In this document: positions 57,362 to 64,000 of the stretch, piece after piece
Numbering within the stretch: the first letter of the stretch is position 1
How the letters are laid out: the number at the start of each line of letters is the position of its first letter
From: Allobosea sp. LC85
GTDB taxonomy: Bacteria; Pseudomonadota; Alphaproteobacteria; Rhizobiales; Beijerinckiaceae
Direction of reading: 5' to 3'
NCBI RefSeq assembly: GCF_000735605.1
Contig: NZ_JPKG01000013.1
Coordinates: 1 to 64,000 of the forward strand
DNA: 64,000 nt
Program-made: the position numbers and the translations under genes
Notes under the pieces: generated by a model
Database searches by the model: none
What the model was told of the DNA's origin: nothing
The model's input: only the letters and a program-made list of their open reading frames with translations

Positions 57362-58774
57362 CTACTCTGCCGCCTGCGCCGTAACGGCGCTGGCCCAAAT
57401 GTCGAGATGCTCCTTCGCCCGTGCTGTCAGCGCCTGCTTGCGGGCGACGCTCTTGGCAGGGCCCTTCAGGCGCTTGCCATCCGGCCCCGTCTTGGGTGCG
57501 TCCTCGATATGCGGGAACAGGCCGAAATTGATGTTCATCGGCTGGAAGGAGCGCGGCCCCTCGTCGATGGTGACGATATGCCCGCCGGTGATGTGGTTGA
57601 CCAGTGCGCCAAGCGCCGTCGTCGCGGGGGGGAGTTCGAGCGGGCGTCCGAGCCGTTCGGCTGCGGCCATGCGGCCCGTCAGCAGGCCAATGGCGGCACT
57701 CTCGACATAGCCCTCGCAGCCGGTGATCTGTCCGGCGAAGCGCAGGCGCGTATCGGCTTTCAACTGCAGGGACGGAGAAAGCAGTTTCGGCGAGTTGAGA
57801 TAGGTGTTGCGGTGGATGCCGCCTAGGCGGGCAAACTCGGCATTCTGCAGGCCGGGGATCATCCGGAAGATCGCGGCCTGTTCGCCATATTTCAGCTTGG
57901 TCTGGAAGCCGGTCATGTTGAACAGTGTGCCGAGGGCATTGTCCTGACGCAACTGCACGACCGCATAGGCCTTCACCGTCGGGTTGTGCTTGTTGGTCAG
58001 GCCGACCGGTTTCATGGGCCCCCAGCGCAGCGTCTCGCGCCCGCGCTCGGCCATGACCTCGATCGGCAGGCAGCCATCGAAATAGGGCGTGCCCTCCCAC
58101 TCCTTGAACTCGGTCTTCTCAGCCGCCAGCAGGGCATCGATGAAGGCCTCGTATTGGTCGCGATCGAGCGGGCAGTTGATGTAGTCGGCGCCGGTGCCGC
58201 CGGGCCCGGCCTTGTCGTAACGCGACTGGAACCAGGCCTGGTCCATGTCGATCGAGTCGAAATGGACGATCGGGGCGATGGCGTCGAAGAAGGCGAGTTC
58301 CGTCTCGCCGGTTAGGGACTTGATGCCCTCGGCGAGCGCCGGGGAGGTGAGTGGGCCGGTCGCGATGATGACATTGTCCCAGTCGGCCGGAGGCAGGCCG
58401 GCGATCTCGCCGCGTTCGATGGTGACAAGCGGGTGGGCTTCCAATGCGGCCGTGACCGCCTGCGAGAAACCGTCGCGATCGACTGCGAGCGCCCCGCCGG
58501 CCGGGACCTGATGGGCATCGCCCTTGGCCATGATCAGCGAGCTGAGCCGGCGCATCTCCCAATGGAGTTGGCCGACGGCGTTGGACGAGGAATCGTCCGA
58601 GCGGAAGGAGTTGGAGCAGACGAGCTCCGCCAGCCCCTCGGTCTTGTGCGCGTCGGTACCGCGAACGGGGCGCATCTCGTGCAGGACGACCGGTACGCCG
58701 GCTTCCGCGATCTGCCAGGTGGCTTCAGAACCGGCGAGGCCGCCGCCGATGACATGGACTGGTTTCGTGCTCAT
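57362..58774 (-). CDS. trmFO: Folate/FAD-dependent tRNA (uracil-54-C5)-methyltransferase TrmFO
   Basis: A 470 aa flavoprotein making ribothymidine at position 54 of tRNA with methylene-tetrahydrofolate. FAD motif [13 protein letters not shown] at the start, V-L-H-E-M-R-P-V-R, and catalytic-region [11 protein letters not shown] are diagnostic. ATG 58774. A single gene reading toward the first repeat copy. Confidence 0.95.
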   Translation of the reverse strand: MSTKPVHVIGGGLAGSEATWQIAEAGVPVVLHEMRPVRGTDAHKTEGLAELVCSNSFRSDDSSSNAVGQLHWEMRRLSSLIMAKGDAHQVPAGGALAVDRDGFSQAVTAALEAHPLVTIERGEIAGLPPADWDNVIIATGPLTSPALAEGIKSLTGETELAFFDAIAPIVHFDSIDMDQAWFQSRYDKAGPGGTGADYINCPLDRDQYEAFIDALLAAEKTEFKEWEGTPYFDGCLPIEVMAERGRETLRWGPMKPVGLTNKHNPTVKAYAVVQLRQDNALGTLFNMTGFQTKLKYGEQAAIFRMIPGLQNAEFARLGGIHRNTYLNSPKLLSPSLQLKADTRLRFAGQITGCEGYVESAAIGLLTGRMAAAERLGRPLELPPATTALGALVNHITGGHIVTIDEGPRSFQPMNINFGLFPHIEDAPKTGPDGKRLKGPAKSVARKQALTARAKEHLDIWASAVTAQAAE

Positions 58775-58842
58775 GCCTGCGATGTGTCCGCAGGCGGGCC
58801 GAAGGTCAAGAGAGAGGCGTCTGTGACGCAGCCCTGAAACGC

Positions 58843-58872
58843 AAAATGCCCGCCTGGGAGGAGGCGGGCATT
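58843..58872 (-). terminator. Terminator with a CCTCCTCCC loop after the DUF1127 gene
   Basis: On the minus strand GCCCGCC (58869-58863... opposite arm 58848-58854) forms a 7-bp stem, then ATTTT. The loop and stem edge read CCTCCTCCC, an exact anti-Shine-Dalgarno-like motif known from Rhodobacter CcsR/cuckoo RNAs. Confidence 0.8.
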
Positions 58873-58944
58873 CGCTCTTCGACCGGACCGCGGGGAGGAC
58901 GCAGGCCCAGGAGAAACTTTAGTCTCGATAGGCGCGGACAGTCA
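58843..58944 (-). ncRNA. Candidate cuckoo/CcsR-type 3'-UTR RNA of the DUF1127 gene
   Basis: The 100-base region between the DUF1127 stop and its terminator can form two hairpins with C-rich loops. The first is 58888-58904 (minus strand, 5-bp stem, loop TCCTCCC); the second is the terminator hairpin with CCTCCTCCC. In Rhodobacter sphaeroides the CcsR RNAs are processed from the 3' UTR of the DUF1127 gene ccaF1 and carry the same loops. Processing here is inferred from layout only. Confidence 0.5.
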
Positions 58945-59097
58945 TCAGGCAGCGTGCGAACGGGCGACGTACTGGATTTCCGAACGGGACAGGCCGAGAT
59001 CGTCCAGCTCGCGGTCGGTCAGACGCGACAGCTCACGGACGGTTTCGCGATAGCGAAGATAGGCGCGGATTTTAGCAGCAATCATGGTGACGAACAT
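58945..59097 (-). CDS. DUF1127 small protein (YjiS/CcaF1-like)
   Basis: A 50 aa protein: M-F-V-T-M-I-A-A-K-I-R-A-Y-L-R-Y-R, then R-E-L-S-R-L-T-D-R-E-L-D-D-L-G-L-S-R-S-E-I, the DUF1127 signature. The Arg-rich helix suggests RNA contact; CcaF1 of Rhodobacter binds RNA and influences sRNA maturation. GGAG lies nine bases before ATG 59097. Its 3' UTR holds two CCTCCC-loop hairpins. Stress induction is likely by analogy. Confidence 0.9.
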   Translation of the reverse strand: MFVTMIAAKIRAYLRYRETVRELSRLTDRELDDLGLSRSEIQYVARSHAA

Positions 59098-59135
59098 TGG
59101 CTTGGCTCCTGTGTGCCGGGGTCATTTCTGGCCCG

Positions 59136-59154
59136 ACAACGATGAATTCGTTGT
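59136..59154. promoter_or_regulatory. Inverted repeat in the DUF1127 leader
   Basis: ACAACGA and TCGTTGT separated by five bases, 39 bases upstream of the DUF1127 ATG. A TTATAT box (minus strand, about 59167-59162) lies just upstream, so the repeat would be an operator near the start site or a 5' UTR hairpin. The remaining AT-rich stretch to 59565 shows no gene. Confidence 0.35.
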
Positions 59155-59565
59155 GCACTGCATATAAGGGAGGCTGCGTGCTAATTGCAGGGGCAGGATA
59201 TCAGTTCCGTTATGCGATTTGCGCATGGCTATTTAACCAACCCTTTACATTTTTGCCACGCCCCGCGTCCGTTGCGTAGGAAACCATTAACCAAGCAACG
59301 CTGACTGCCTAAATAATGTTCAATGACGGCTCTCCATCAAGTGCTGGATTCCAGGGTGGTTCAAAATTAGGCGGTATGCAGTGTCCTGCCATGCGCGCCT
59401 GACTCGAATCGGATGAACCCGGCACGGGCCGGTTTCCGCGGTGGTCACGCTTTTGCGTCAAGGTTTATGTTGCGCTGCAATGTCGCGGTTGCATCGCCGC
59501 CGCCGGGGCGCTGTGGCAGGCTGCGGCCGACGCTGGAGGAACTGCTGGTGCCGCCACAAGCGATC

Positions 59566-60219
59566 ATGCCCGTTGGCTACTGCGAACGCGCCAGCCAGGC
59601 CTTCTGGGCCGAGCCGATGAACGCGCTCAGCAATGGCGCCTTTATCCTGGCGGCGATTGCAGGCCTTCTGCTCTGTCAGCGCTCGAGGCGACGCGACTGG
59701 CCGGCGGCCGCGCTGATTGCGCTTGTCTTGATGATCGGTATCGGCTCGTTCTTGTTCCACACCATGCCGCAGCGCTGGACGCTGCTGGCCGATGTGCTGC
59801 CGATCCAGTTCTTCGCGTTCTCCTATTTCGGGTTGGCTCTCGTTCGTTTCATGCGGGTGCGGCCTGCTGTCGCTGTCGGCGGTATACTGGCTTTCGTTCT
59901 CGCGTCCGTCCTGCTCGAGGCGGGGCTTGGCGCGCTGCTGCCGCCCGGCATGCGCGGCTCGGCCGGATATGTCTCCTTTGTGCTGGCGCTGTTTGGGGTC
60001 GCGTTCGCTGTGCGGAGGCGGAACGGGGGCGATCCCGCTGCAGGTCTGATCGGCCTCGCCGGGCTTGTCTTCGCGCTGTCGCTCACCTTGCGCACGCTGG
60101 ACCTGGTTCTGTGCCAGGCCGTTCCCTCCGGCACGCATTGGCTCTGGCACCTGCTGAACGCATTGGTGCTCTATCTGTTGCTGCGTGCGGCGATCGAGCG
60201 GCCCTCGGCAAGCTTATGA
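59566..60219 (+). CDS. Alkaline ceramidase-family membrane protein
   Basis: A 217 aa protein with about six to seven membrane helices. Family motifs: Y-C-E-R then F-W-A-E-P-M-N-A-L-S-N near the start; G-I-G-S-F-L-F-H-T; and T-H-W-L-W-H-L-L-N-A near the end, whose Asp/His residues bind zinc in ceramidases. Hydrolysis of ceramide-like amides is the family role; bacterial substrates are not established. ATG 59566 (M-P-V-G-Y-C-E-R) is chosen since the open frame upstream is not protein-like. Confidence 0.88.
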   Translation: MPVGYCERASQAFWAEPMNALSNGAFILAAIAGLLLCQRSRRRDWPAAALIALVLMIGIGSFLFHTMPQRWTLLADVLPIQFFAFSYFGLALVRFMRVRPAVAVGGILAFVLASVLLEAGLGALLPPGMRGSAGYVSFVLALFGVAFAVRRRNGGDPAAGLIGLAGLVFALSLTLRTLDLVLCQAVPSGTHWLWHLLNALVLYLLLRAAIERPSASL

Positions 60220-60238
60220 TGCGATCTGACCGTTGCGG

Positions 60239-61189
60239 TCACGGTCCGCCTGTAACGGCGAAGGCCTCCTTCTCGGCCCGGTCAAGCACCGCGTATTCGG
60301 CGGCCAGGAAATCAAGCAAGGCGCGGACGGATGGCAGGAGACCGCGCCGCGACGGAAACACGGCGTGGATAATGCCGGCGCGCGGCGCCCAGCGCGGCAG
60401 AACTTCAACCAGCGTTCCCGTTTGCAGATCGTCCTGGACCACCATCGTCGGGAGCTGGACGATGCCGACGCCCTGGAGGGCGGCAAGCCGCAGGGCGACC
60501 ATGTCCTCGGTGACCAACCGGGGTGCGTGCCGGATGACGGCCGCGGCGCCGCTTGGTCCGCTGAGGCGCCATTCATGCTCCTGATGCGGATCTCCCCAGG
60601 ACAGGCTGGGCAAAGCGCTGAGGTCGGCCGGAACCAGAGGTCGCGAGAGGCCCTGCAGCACGCGCGGCGCTGCGACCAGCCGCTGCGTGCTCTCGGCCAG
60701 AACCTTCATCACCAGCTCGCTTTCCTCCAGTGGTGGGAAACGAACCCGGATGGCGATGTCGAAGCCTTCGTGAATGACGTCGACGCGCCGATTGGTGCTT
60801 TCCAGTCGCACCTCGACCCTGGGCCAGGCTGCGAGGAAGTGGGCGACCATGCCGCCGACCTGAAAATAGAGCACAGCTGACGGGCAGGCGACGCGCACGA
60901 TGCCCTGAGGTGCGGCCCGCGCCCGCTCGATCGCTTCCTGTGCTGCGTCGACCTCGACCAGCATCGCGACGCAATGGCGATAATACTCACGGCCGATCTC
61001 GGTGACGGCGAAGCGTCGCGTCGAGCGCTGCACGAGGCGCACGCCCAGTCGCTCCTCAAGCAGCGCCAGCCGGCGGCTCAGCCGCGAGCGCGGCATTCCC
61101 AGCGCCCGGGCTGCCGCGGCAAAGCCCTGATGGTCGACGACCTGAGCGAAGAAATAGAGATCGTTCAGATCCTGCACCGGATGCTCCAT
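60239..61189 (-). CDS. LysR family transcriptional regulator
   Basis: A 316 aa regulator with an N-terminal winged helix (D-L-N-D-L-Y-F-F-A-Q-V-V-D; A-R-A-L-G-M-P-R-S-R-L-S-R-R) and a substrate-binding domain. It belongs to the CrgA-like LysR subgroup. ATG 61189 starts the helix-turn-helix; the longer frame is spurious. Divergent from the pirin gene, which it probably controls. A GTCCT-N6-AGGAC repeat lies next to its start codon. Confidence 0.92.
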   Translation of the reverse strand: MEHPVQDLNDLYFFAQVVDHQGFAAAARALGMPRSRLSRRLALLEERLGVRLVQRSTRRFAVTEIGREYYRHCVAMLVEVDAAQEAIERARAAPQGIVRVACPSAVLYFQVGGMVAHFLAAWPRVEVRLESTNRRVDVIHEGFDIAIRVRFPPLEESELVMKVLAESTQRLVAAPRVLQGLSRPLVPADLSALPSLSWGDPHQEHEWRLSGPSGAAAVIRHAPRLVTEDMVALRLAALQGVGIVQLPTMVVQDDLQTGTLVEVLPRWAPRAGIIHAVFPSRRGLLPSVRALLDFLAAEYAVLDRAEKEAFAVTGGP

Positions 61190-61190
61190 T

Positions 61191-61206
61191 GTCCTGCTGA
61201 TAGGAC
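61191..61206. promoter_or_regulatory. Small inverted repeat in the lysR-pirin gap
   Basis: GTCCT and AGGAC six bases apart, two bases from the lysR ATG. Possible LysR operator, although it is not a clean T-N11-A box. Confidence 0.25.
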
Positions 61207-61302
61207 GCTGTAGCCAGATAATGCCGTCTACCGGCTGTTTTGTCTCGCTCATATTCTTCTGGCCAACGCAACGCCTTTGCAGTGCTCCCAAGGAGAAACG
61301 CA

Positions 61303-62184
61303 ATGAGAAAGGTTCTCGGGGTCTTCAGCAGCCCCCACCCCCATTGGATCGGGGATGGCTTTCCCGTCCGTTCGATGTTCTCGCATGCCGGCCAGGGCGA
61401 GCATGTCAGCCCGTTCCTGCTGCTCGATTATGCCGGGCCGGCACAGTTCGCGCCGGCCGCTCAGCCCCGTGGTGTCGGCACGCACCCGCATCGCGGCTTC
61501 GAGACGGTGACCATCGTCTATCAGGGTGAGGTCGAACATCGCGATTCAACCGGCAAGGGCGGTTTGATCGGCCCCGGCGACGTGCAGTGGATGACGGCGG
61601 CGTCAGGAATCCTGCATGAGGAGTTCCACTCGGAAGCCTTTACCCGCAGGGGCGGCACGCTCGAGATGGTTCAGCTCTGGGTCAACCTCCCGGCCAAGGA
61701 CAAGAGCGCACCTCCCGGCTACCAGACGCTGCTCGACAAGGAGATCCCTGCCGTGAAGCTGTCCGATGGGGCAGGCACGCTCAGGGTGATCGCGGGCAAT
61801 TACCAAGATCATGTCGGGCCGGCGCATACCTTCACGCCCATCAATATCTGGGACCTTCAGTTGCAGCGCGACGGGGCAACCTCGCTCGTCCTGCCGGAAG
61901 GCCACACCCTCGGCGTCGTCGTGCTGCGCGGCAACATCCTGATCAACGGCGCGGACAAGGCGCGGGAAGCACAGTTCATCCTGTTCGACCGGCTTGGCGG
62001 CGAGGTGACCCTCGAGGCCGACAGCGACGCCGCGGTGCTGATCGTCAGCGGCGCGCCGATCGACGAGCCGGTCGCCATGCATGGTCCCTTCGTCATGAAC
62101 ACGGTCGAGGAGATCCGTCAGGCGATGCTCGATTTCCAGAGCGGCCGGTTCGGCGCCATCCCGCAGGCCGCGGACGGGCGCTGA
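61303..62184 (+). CDS. Pirin family bicupin
   Basis: A 293 aa double-cupin protein. The first cupin keeps metal ligands in G-T-H-P-H-R-G-F-E-T-V-T and H-E-E-F-H. Some pirins act as quercetin 2,3-dioxygenases, others as regulators; the substrate here is unknown. AAGGAG precedes ATG 61303. Followed by two isochorismatase-like hydrolases, with LysR divergent. Confidence 0.92.
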   Translation: MRKVLGVFSSPHPHWIGDGFPVRSMFSHAGQGEHVSPFLLLDYAGPAQFAPAAQPRGVGTHPHRGFETVTIVYQGEVEHRDSTGKGGLIGPGDVQWMTAASGILHEEFHSEAFTRRGGTLEMVQLWVNLPAKDKSAPPGYQTLLDKEIPAVKLSDGAGTLRVIAGNYQDHVGPAHTFTPINIWDLQLQRDGATSLVLPEGHTLGVVVLRGNILINGADKAREAQFILFDRLGGEVTLEADSDAAVLIVSGAPIDEPVAMHGPFVMNTVEEIRQAMLDFQSGRFGAIPQAADGR

Positions 62185-62226
62185 GACAGGAGGCTCCGGA
62201 TGTCCGCGCCGGGGCCATTCCTGGGG

Positions 62227-62246
62227 GGGCGGCGCAATCGCCGCCC
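62227..62246 (+). other. GC hairpin between pirin and the first hydrolase
   Basis: GGGCGGCG-CAAT-CGCCGCCC is an 8-bp perfect stem with a four-base loop and no T-tract. It may set relative expression within the operon. Confidence 0.4.
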
Positions 62247-62283
62247 AGATTGCGGAACCTCAAGACCAGCAAGGATCATGACA

Positions 62284-62910
62284 ATGACCAAGCCCTATAC
62301 GCGCCTGGACAAGGACAATGCTGCGGTGCTGCTTGTCGACCATCAGGCGGGCCTGCTGTCGCTCGTTCGCGATATCGGCCCTGATCAGTTCAAGAACAAC
62401 GTTCTGGCGCTTGCCGACCTCGCCAAATACTTCAAACTGCCCACCATCCTGACGACCAGTTTCGAGGACGGTCCGAACGGACCGCTGGTTCCTGAGCTGA
62501 AGGAGATCTTCCCCTCGGCTCCCTTCATCCCGCGTCCGGGCCAGATCAACGCCTGGGACAACGAGGATTTCGTCAGGGCCGTCAAGGCGACCGGGCGCAA
62601 GCAATTGATCATTGCGGGCGTGGTGACCGAGGTCTGCGTGGCATTTCCGGCGCTTTCCGCGTTGGCCGAAGGCTACGACGTCTTCGTCGTGACCGACGCC
62701 TCGGGCACCTTCAACGAGATCACCCGGCACTCGGCCTGGAACCGTATGTCGGAAGCGGGCGCGCAGCTGATGACCTGGTTCGGCGTCGCCTGCGAACTGC
62801 ACCGCGACTGGCGCAACGATGTCGAAGGTCTGGGAGCGCTCTTCGCCAACCACATTCCGGACTATCGCAATCTGATCTCCAGCTACAGCACGGTGAAGGC
62901 TTCGAAGTGA
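62284..62910 (+). CDS. Isochorismatase-family cysteine hydrolase (YcaC-like), copy 1
   Basis: A 208 aa alpha/beta hydrolase. Triad members: Asp in L-L-V-D-H-Q-A-G, Cys in [10 protein letters not shown], with a Lys between. N-A-W-D-N-E-D-F and T-G-R-K mark the YcaC group, whose substrates are unknown. ATG 62284 has AAGGA at better spacing than ATG 62278. It is similar along its length to the next gene, so the two are tandem paralogues. Confidence 0.9.
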   Translation: MTKPYTRLDKDNAAVLLVDHQAGLLSLVRDIGPDQFKNNVLALADLAKYFKLPTILTTSFEDGPNGPLVPELKEIFPSAPFIPRPGQINAWDNEDFVRAVKATGRKQLIIAGVVTEVCVAFPALSALAEGYDVFVVTDASGTFNEITRHSAWNRMSEAGAQLMTWFGVACELHRDWRNDVEGLGALFANHIPDYRNLISSYSTVKASK

Positions 62911-62954
62911 CGGGCCTCTCAACCGCATCAACTCCAGATCACACGAGGACAGCC

Positions 62955-63644
62955 ATGAGCGCCTTTGCGAATATCGCGAACTTCAACGGCCAGCGGCCGG
63001 TCATCGATCCGAACGATGCCGCGATGCTGCTGATCGACCATCAGAGCGGGTTGTTCCAGACCGTCGCGGACATGCCGATGACCACGCTGCGCGCCCATGC
63101 CGCTGCGCTGGCCAAGATGGCTACACTGAGCAAGATGCCGGTGATCACCACGGCGTCGGTGCCGCAGGGTCCGAACGGCCCGCTGATCCCCGAGATCCAC
63201 CAGAATGCGCCCCACGCGAAATATGTGGCGCGTCGCGGCGAGATCAACGCCTGGGACAATCCGGACTTCGTCGCTGCGGTGAAGGCGACCGGACGCAAGA
63301 CGCTGATCATCGCCGGCACCATCACCAGCGTCTGCATGGCCTTCCCGAGCATCAGCGCGGTTGCCGATGGCTACAAGGTCTTCGCGGTCATCGATGCCTC
63401 CGGCACCTATTCGAAGATGGCGCAGGAGATCACGCTTGCCCGTGTCGTCCAGGCCGGGGTCGTGCCGATGGACACCGCGGCCGTCGCCTCGGAGCTGCAG
63501 CAGACCTGGCATCGCGACGACGCCCAGCAATGGGCGGAGGTCTACACCAGGGTCTTCCCGCCCTATCAGCTCCTCATCGAGAGCTACATGAAGGCGCAGG
63601 AGGTCGAGAAGAACCAGGAGCAGCTCGACTCGCAGCGCGGCTGA
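62955..63644 (+). CDS. Isochorismatase-family cysteine hydrolase (YcaC-like), copy 2
   Basis: A 229 aa paralogue of the preceding gene, sharing [18 protein letters not shown] and [13 protein letters not shown] precedes ATG 62955. It carries a charged C-terminal extension (Q-E-V-E-K-N-Q-E-Q). Last gene of the pirin operon. Confidence 0.9.
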   Translation: MSAFANIANFNGQRPVIDPNDAAMLLIDHQSGLFQTVADMPMTTLRAHAAALAKMATLSKMPVITTASVPQGPNGPLIPEIHQNAPHAKYVARRGEINAWDNPDFVAAVKATGRKTLIIAGTITSVCMAFPSISAVADGYKVFAVIDASGTYSKMAQEITLARVVQAGVVPMDTAAVASELQQTWHRDDAQQWAEVYTRVFPPYQLLIESYMKAQEVEKNQEQLDSQRG

Positions 63645-63654
63645 CGCCGTCAAC

Positions 63655-63687
63655 GCCGGGTGGTGCGCCTCTTGGCGCCCGCCCGGC
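63655..63687 (+). terminator. GC-rich hairpin after the second hydrolase
   Basis: GCCGGG ... GCGCC-TCTT-GGCGC ... CCCGGC forms a long interrupted stem 10 bases after the stop. The following bases are not T-rich (AGCTTCAGTCGTTT), so termination is likely but not certain. Confidence 0.5.
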
Positions 63688-63727
63688 AGCTTCAGTCGTT
63701 TCGCTCCAGGCCGCGGCCAACCAGTCT

Positions 63728-63825
63728 AGACCATCGGGCCGGATCTCGTATCCGGTCCGATGATATGACCTTTTGTGCTTGCATCGGCTTTCCCAAAAAC
63801 CGCAATCCACTTTTCGGGCCGATGC
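63728..63825. repeat. Dispersed double-palindrome repeat, copy 2
   Basis: Second copy of the element at 57175-57275: same first palindrome with changes (ACCATCGGGCCGG ... CCGGTCCGATGATATGA) and second palindrome 63781-63825 identical except one base (CCCAAAAA for CCCGAAAA). It ends one base before the stop codon of the SH3-like gene, so as in copy 1 it lies against a gene 3' end. Confidence 0.85.
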
Positions 63826-63826
63826 C

Positions 63827-64000
63827 TTAGCCGCCGTCCTCGCGCAGGAATTTTCCCCGGACCCAGCCCGTGCGGCCGTTGTAGCGAACCTTGCACCATC
63901 GTCCGGCCTGAGCAGCGCGTAGCTGCTTCAGGCTCATTCGCTGCCACTCCGTGAAAGATGGCGCGCCGGTGCAGCCGAGATTCTGCAGCAAGCGGCCATC
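63827..64000 (-). CDS. Partial SH3-domain protein (C-terminus)
   Basis: The last 57 residues of a gene that begins beyond the window: D-G-R-L-L-Q-N-L-G-C-T ... G-R-W-C-K-V-R-Y-N-G-R-T-G-W-V-R-G-K-F-L-R-E-D. W-C-K-V-R-Y ... G-W-V-x-G-x-F-L is the end of a bacterial SH3 domain, typical of secreted wall-binding proteins. The 5' part is missing, so the full architecture cannot be given. Confidence 0.75.
   Translation of the reverse strand, partial: DGRLLQNLGCTGAPSFTEWQRMSLKQLRAAQAGRWCKVRYNGRTGWVRGKFLREDGG

Noticed and set aside
57180..58100. Minus-strand frame sharing C-G-F-R-E-S-R-C-K-H-K with one at 63574-63810
   Set aside because: The shared peptide is just the translated dispersed repeat; the remainder is the trmFO shadow.
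60239..61303. LysR start at 61303
   Set aside because: The first 38 residues of that frame lie in the divergent promoter region and reach into the pirin start; ATG 61189 fits the helix-turn-helix.

Overview
The window is a high-GC alphaproteobacterial chromosome segment. Gene order and protein types point to Hyphomicrobiales (Rhizobiales), probably Bosea or a close relative: clpS-clpA; divK-pleD; rpmG/NUDIX/DUF983/rnr; erpA divergent from dgt; the long run argS-SPOR-nagZ-scpA-scpB-tatABC-serS-surE-pcm-nlpD; and yajC-secD-secF-Mth938-phytoene synthase-like. This placement is inference from gene content, because there is no rRNA gene in the window. I found no tRNA, rRNA, CRISPR array, transposase, integrase or phage gene.

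Layout. 1-4.5 kb: a clipped secreted-protein gene, about 1.2 kb without a convincing gene, then the ClpS/ClpA protease adaptor and unfoldase. 4.6-5.7 kb: an AzlC/AzlD exporter. 5.7-7.2 kb: an AhpD-like protein and an ECF41 sigma factor behind a consensus-like ECF41 promoter. 7.2-10.3 kb: a minus-strand run of HIT, a small new ORF, DUF482, GDPD and RidA. 10.5-13 kb: eipB convergent with dinB/DUF3572. 13.1-15 kb: divK-pleD. 15.2-16 kb: small membrane and secreted proteins. 16-20.2 kb: rpmG, NUDIX, DUF983 and rnr on the minus strand, with an uncatalogued small ORF element upstream of rnr. 20.4-26.2 kb: urtABCDE urea transporter behind a sigma-54 promoter. 26.2-31.7 kb: DUF2000/AraC, gluconate genes gnd-gntK, a decayed PKHD hydroxylase, an altronate/galactarate dehydratase and a DoxX-like protein. 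31.8-35.2 kb: aminotransferase, sirtuin, double cold-shock protein and erpA. 35.2-56.2 kb: the conserved housekeeping run, interrupted by an orphan TRAP binding protein and an orphan ABC ATPase. 56.3-60.2 kb: phytoene synthase-like, trmFO, DUF1127 and ceramidase. 60.2-63.6 kb: LysR divergent from pirin and two tandem isochorismatase-like hydrolases. The window ends in a clipped SH3-like gene.

The genes serve several linked jobs: envelope biogenesis and export (Tat, SecDF-YajC, NlpD, NagZ, EipB, SPOR), proteolysis and RNA turnover (ClpSA, RNase R), cell-cycle signalling (DivK, PleD, ScpAB), nitrogen scavenging (Urt) and stress responses (ECF41, DUF1127).

The most unusual signals are RNA-level. 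Upstream of rnr on the minus strand, a 25-codon ORF has a Shine-Dalgarno region complementary to the last 17 nt or so of 16S rRNA. Mutually exclusive helices precede it and two strong hairpins follow it. The 3' UTR of the DUF1127 gene contains two hairpins with CCTCCC-type loops, one holding an exact CCTCCTCCC, matching the Rhodobacter CcsR/cuckoo RNA arrangement. There is also an exact TGTCACA-N16-CGTC ECF41 promoter and a TTGGCACG-N4-TTGC sigma-54 promoter. All functional statements are read from sequence and family knowledge; no database search was run.
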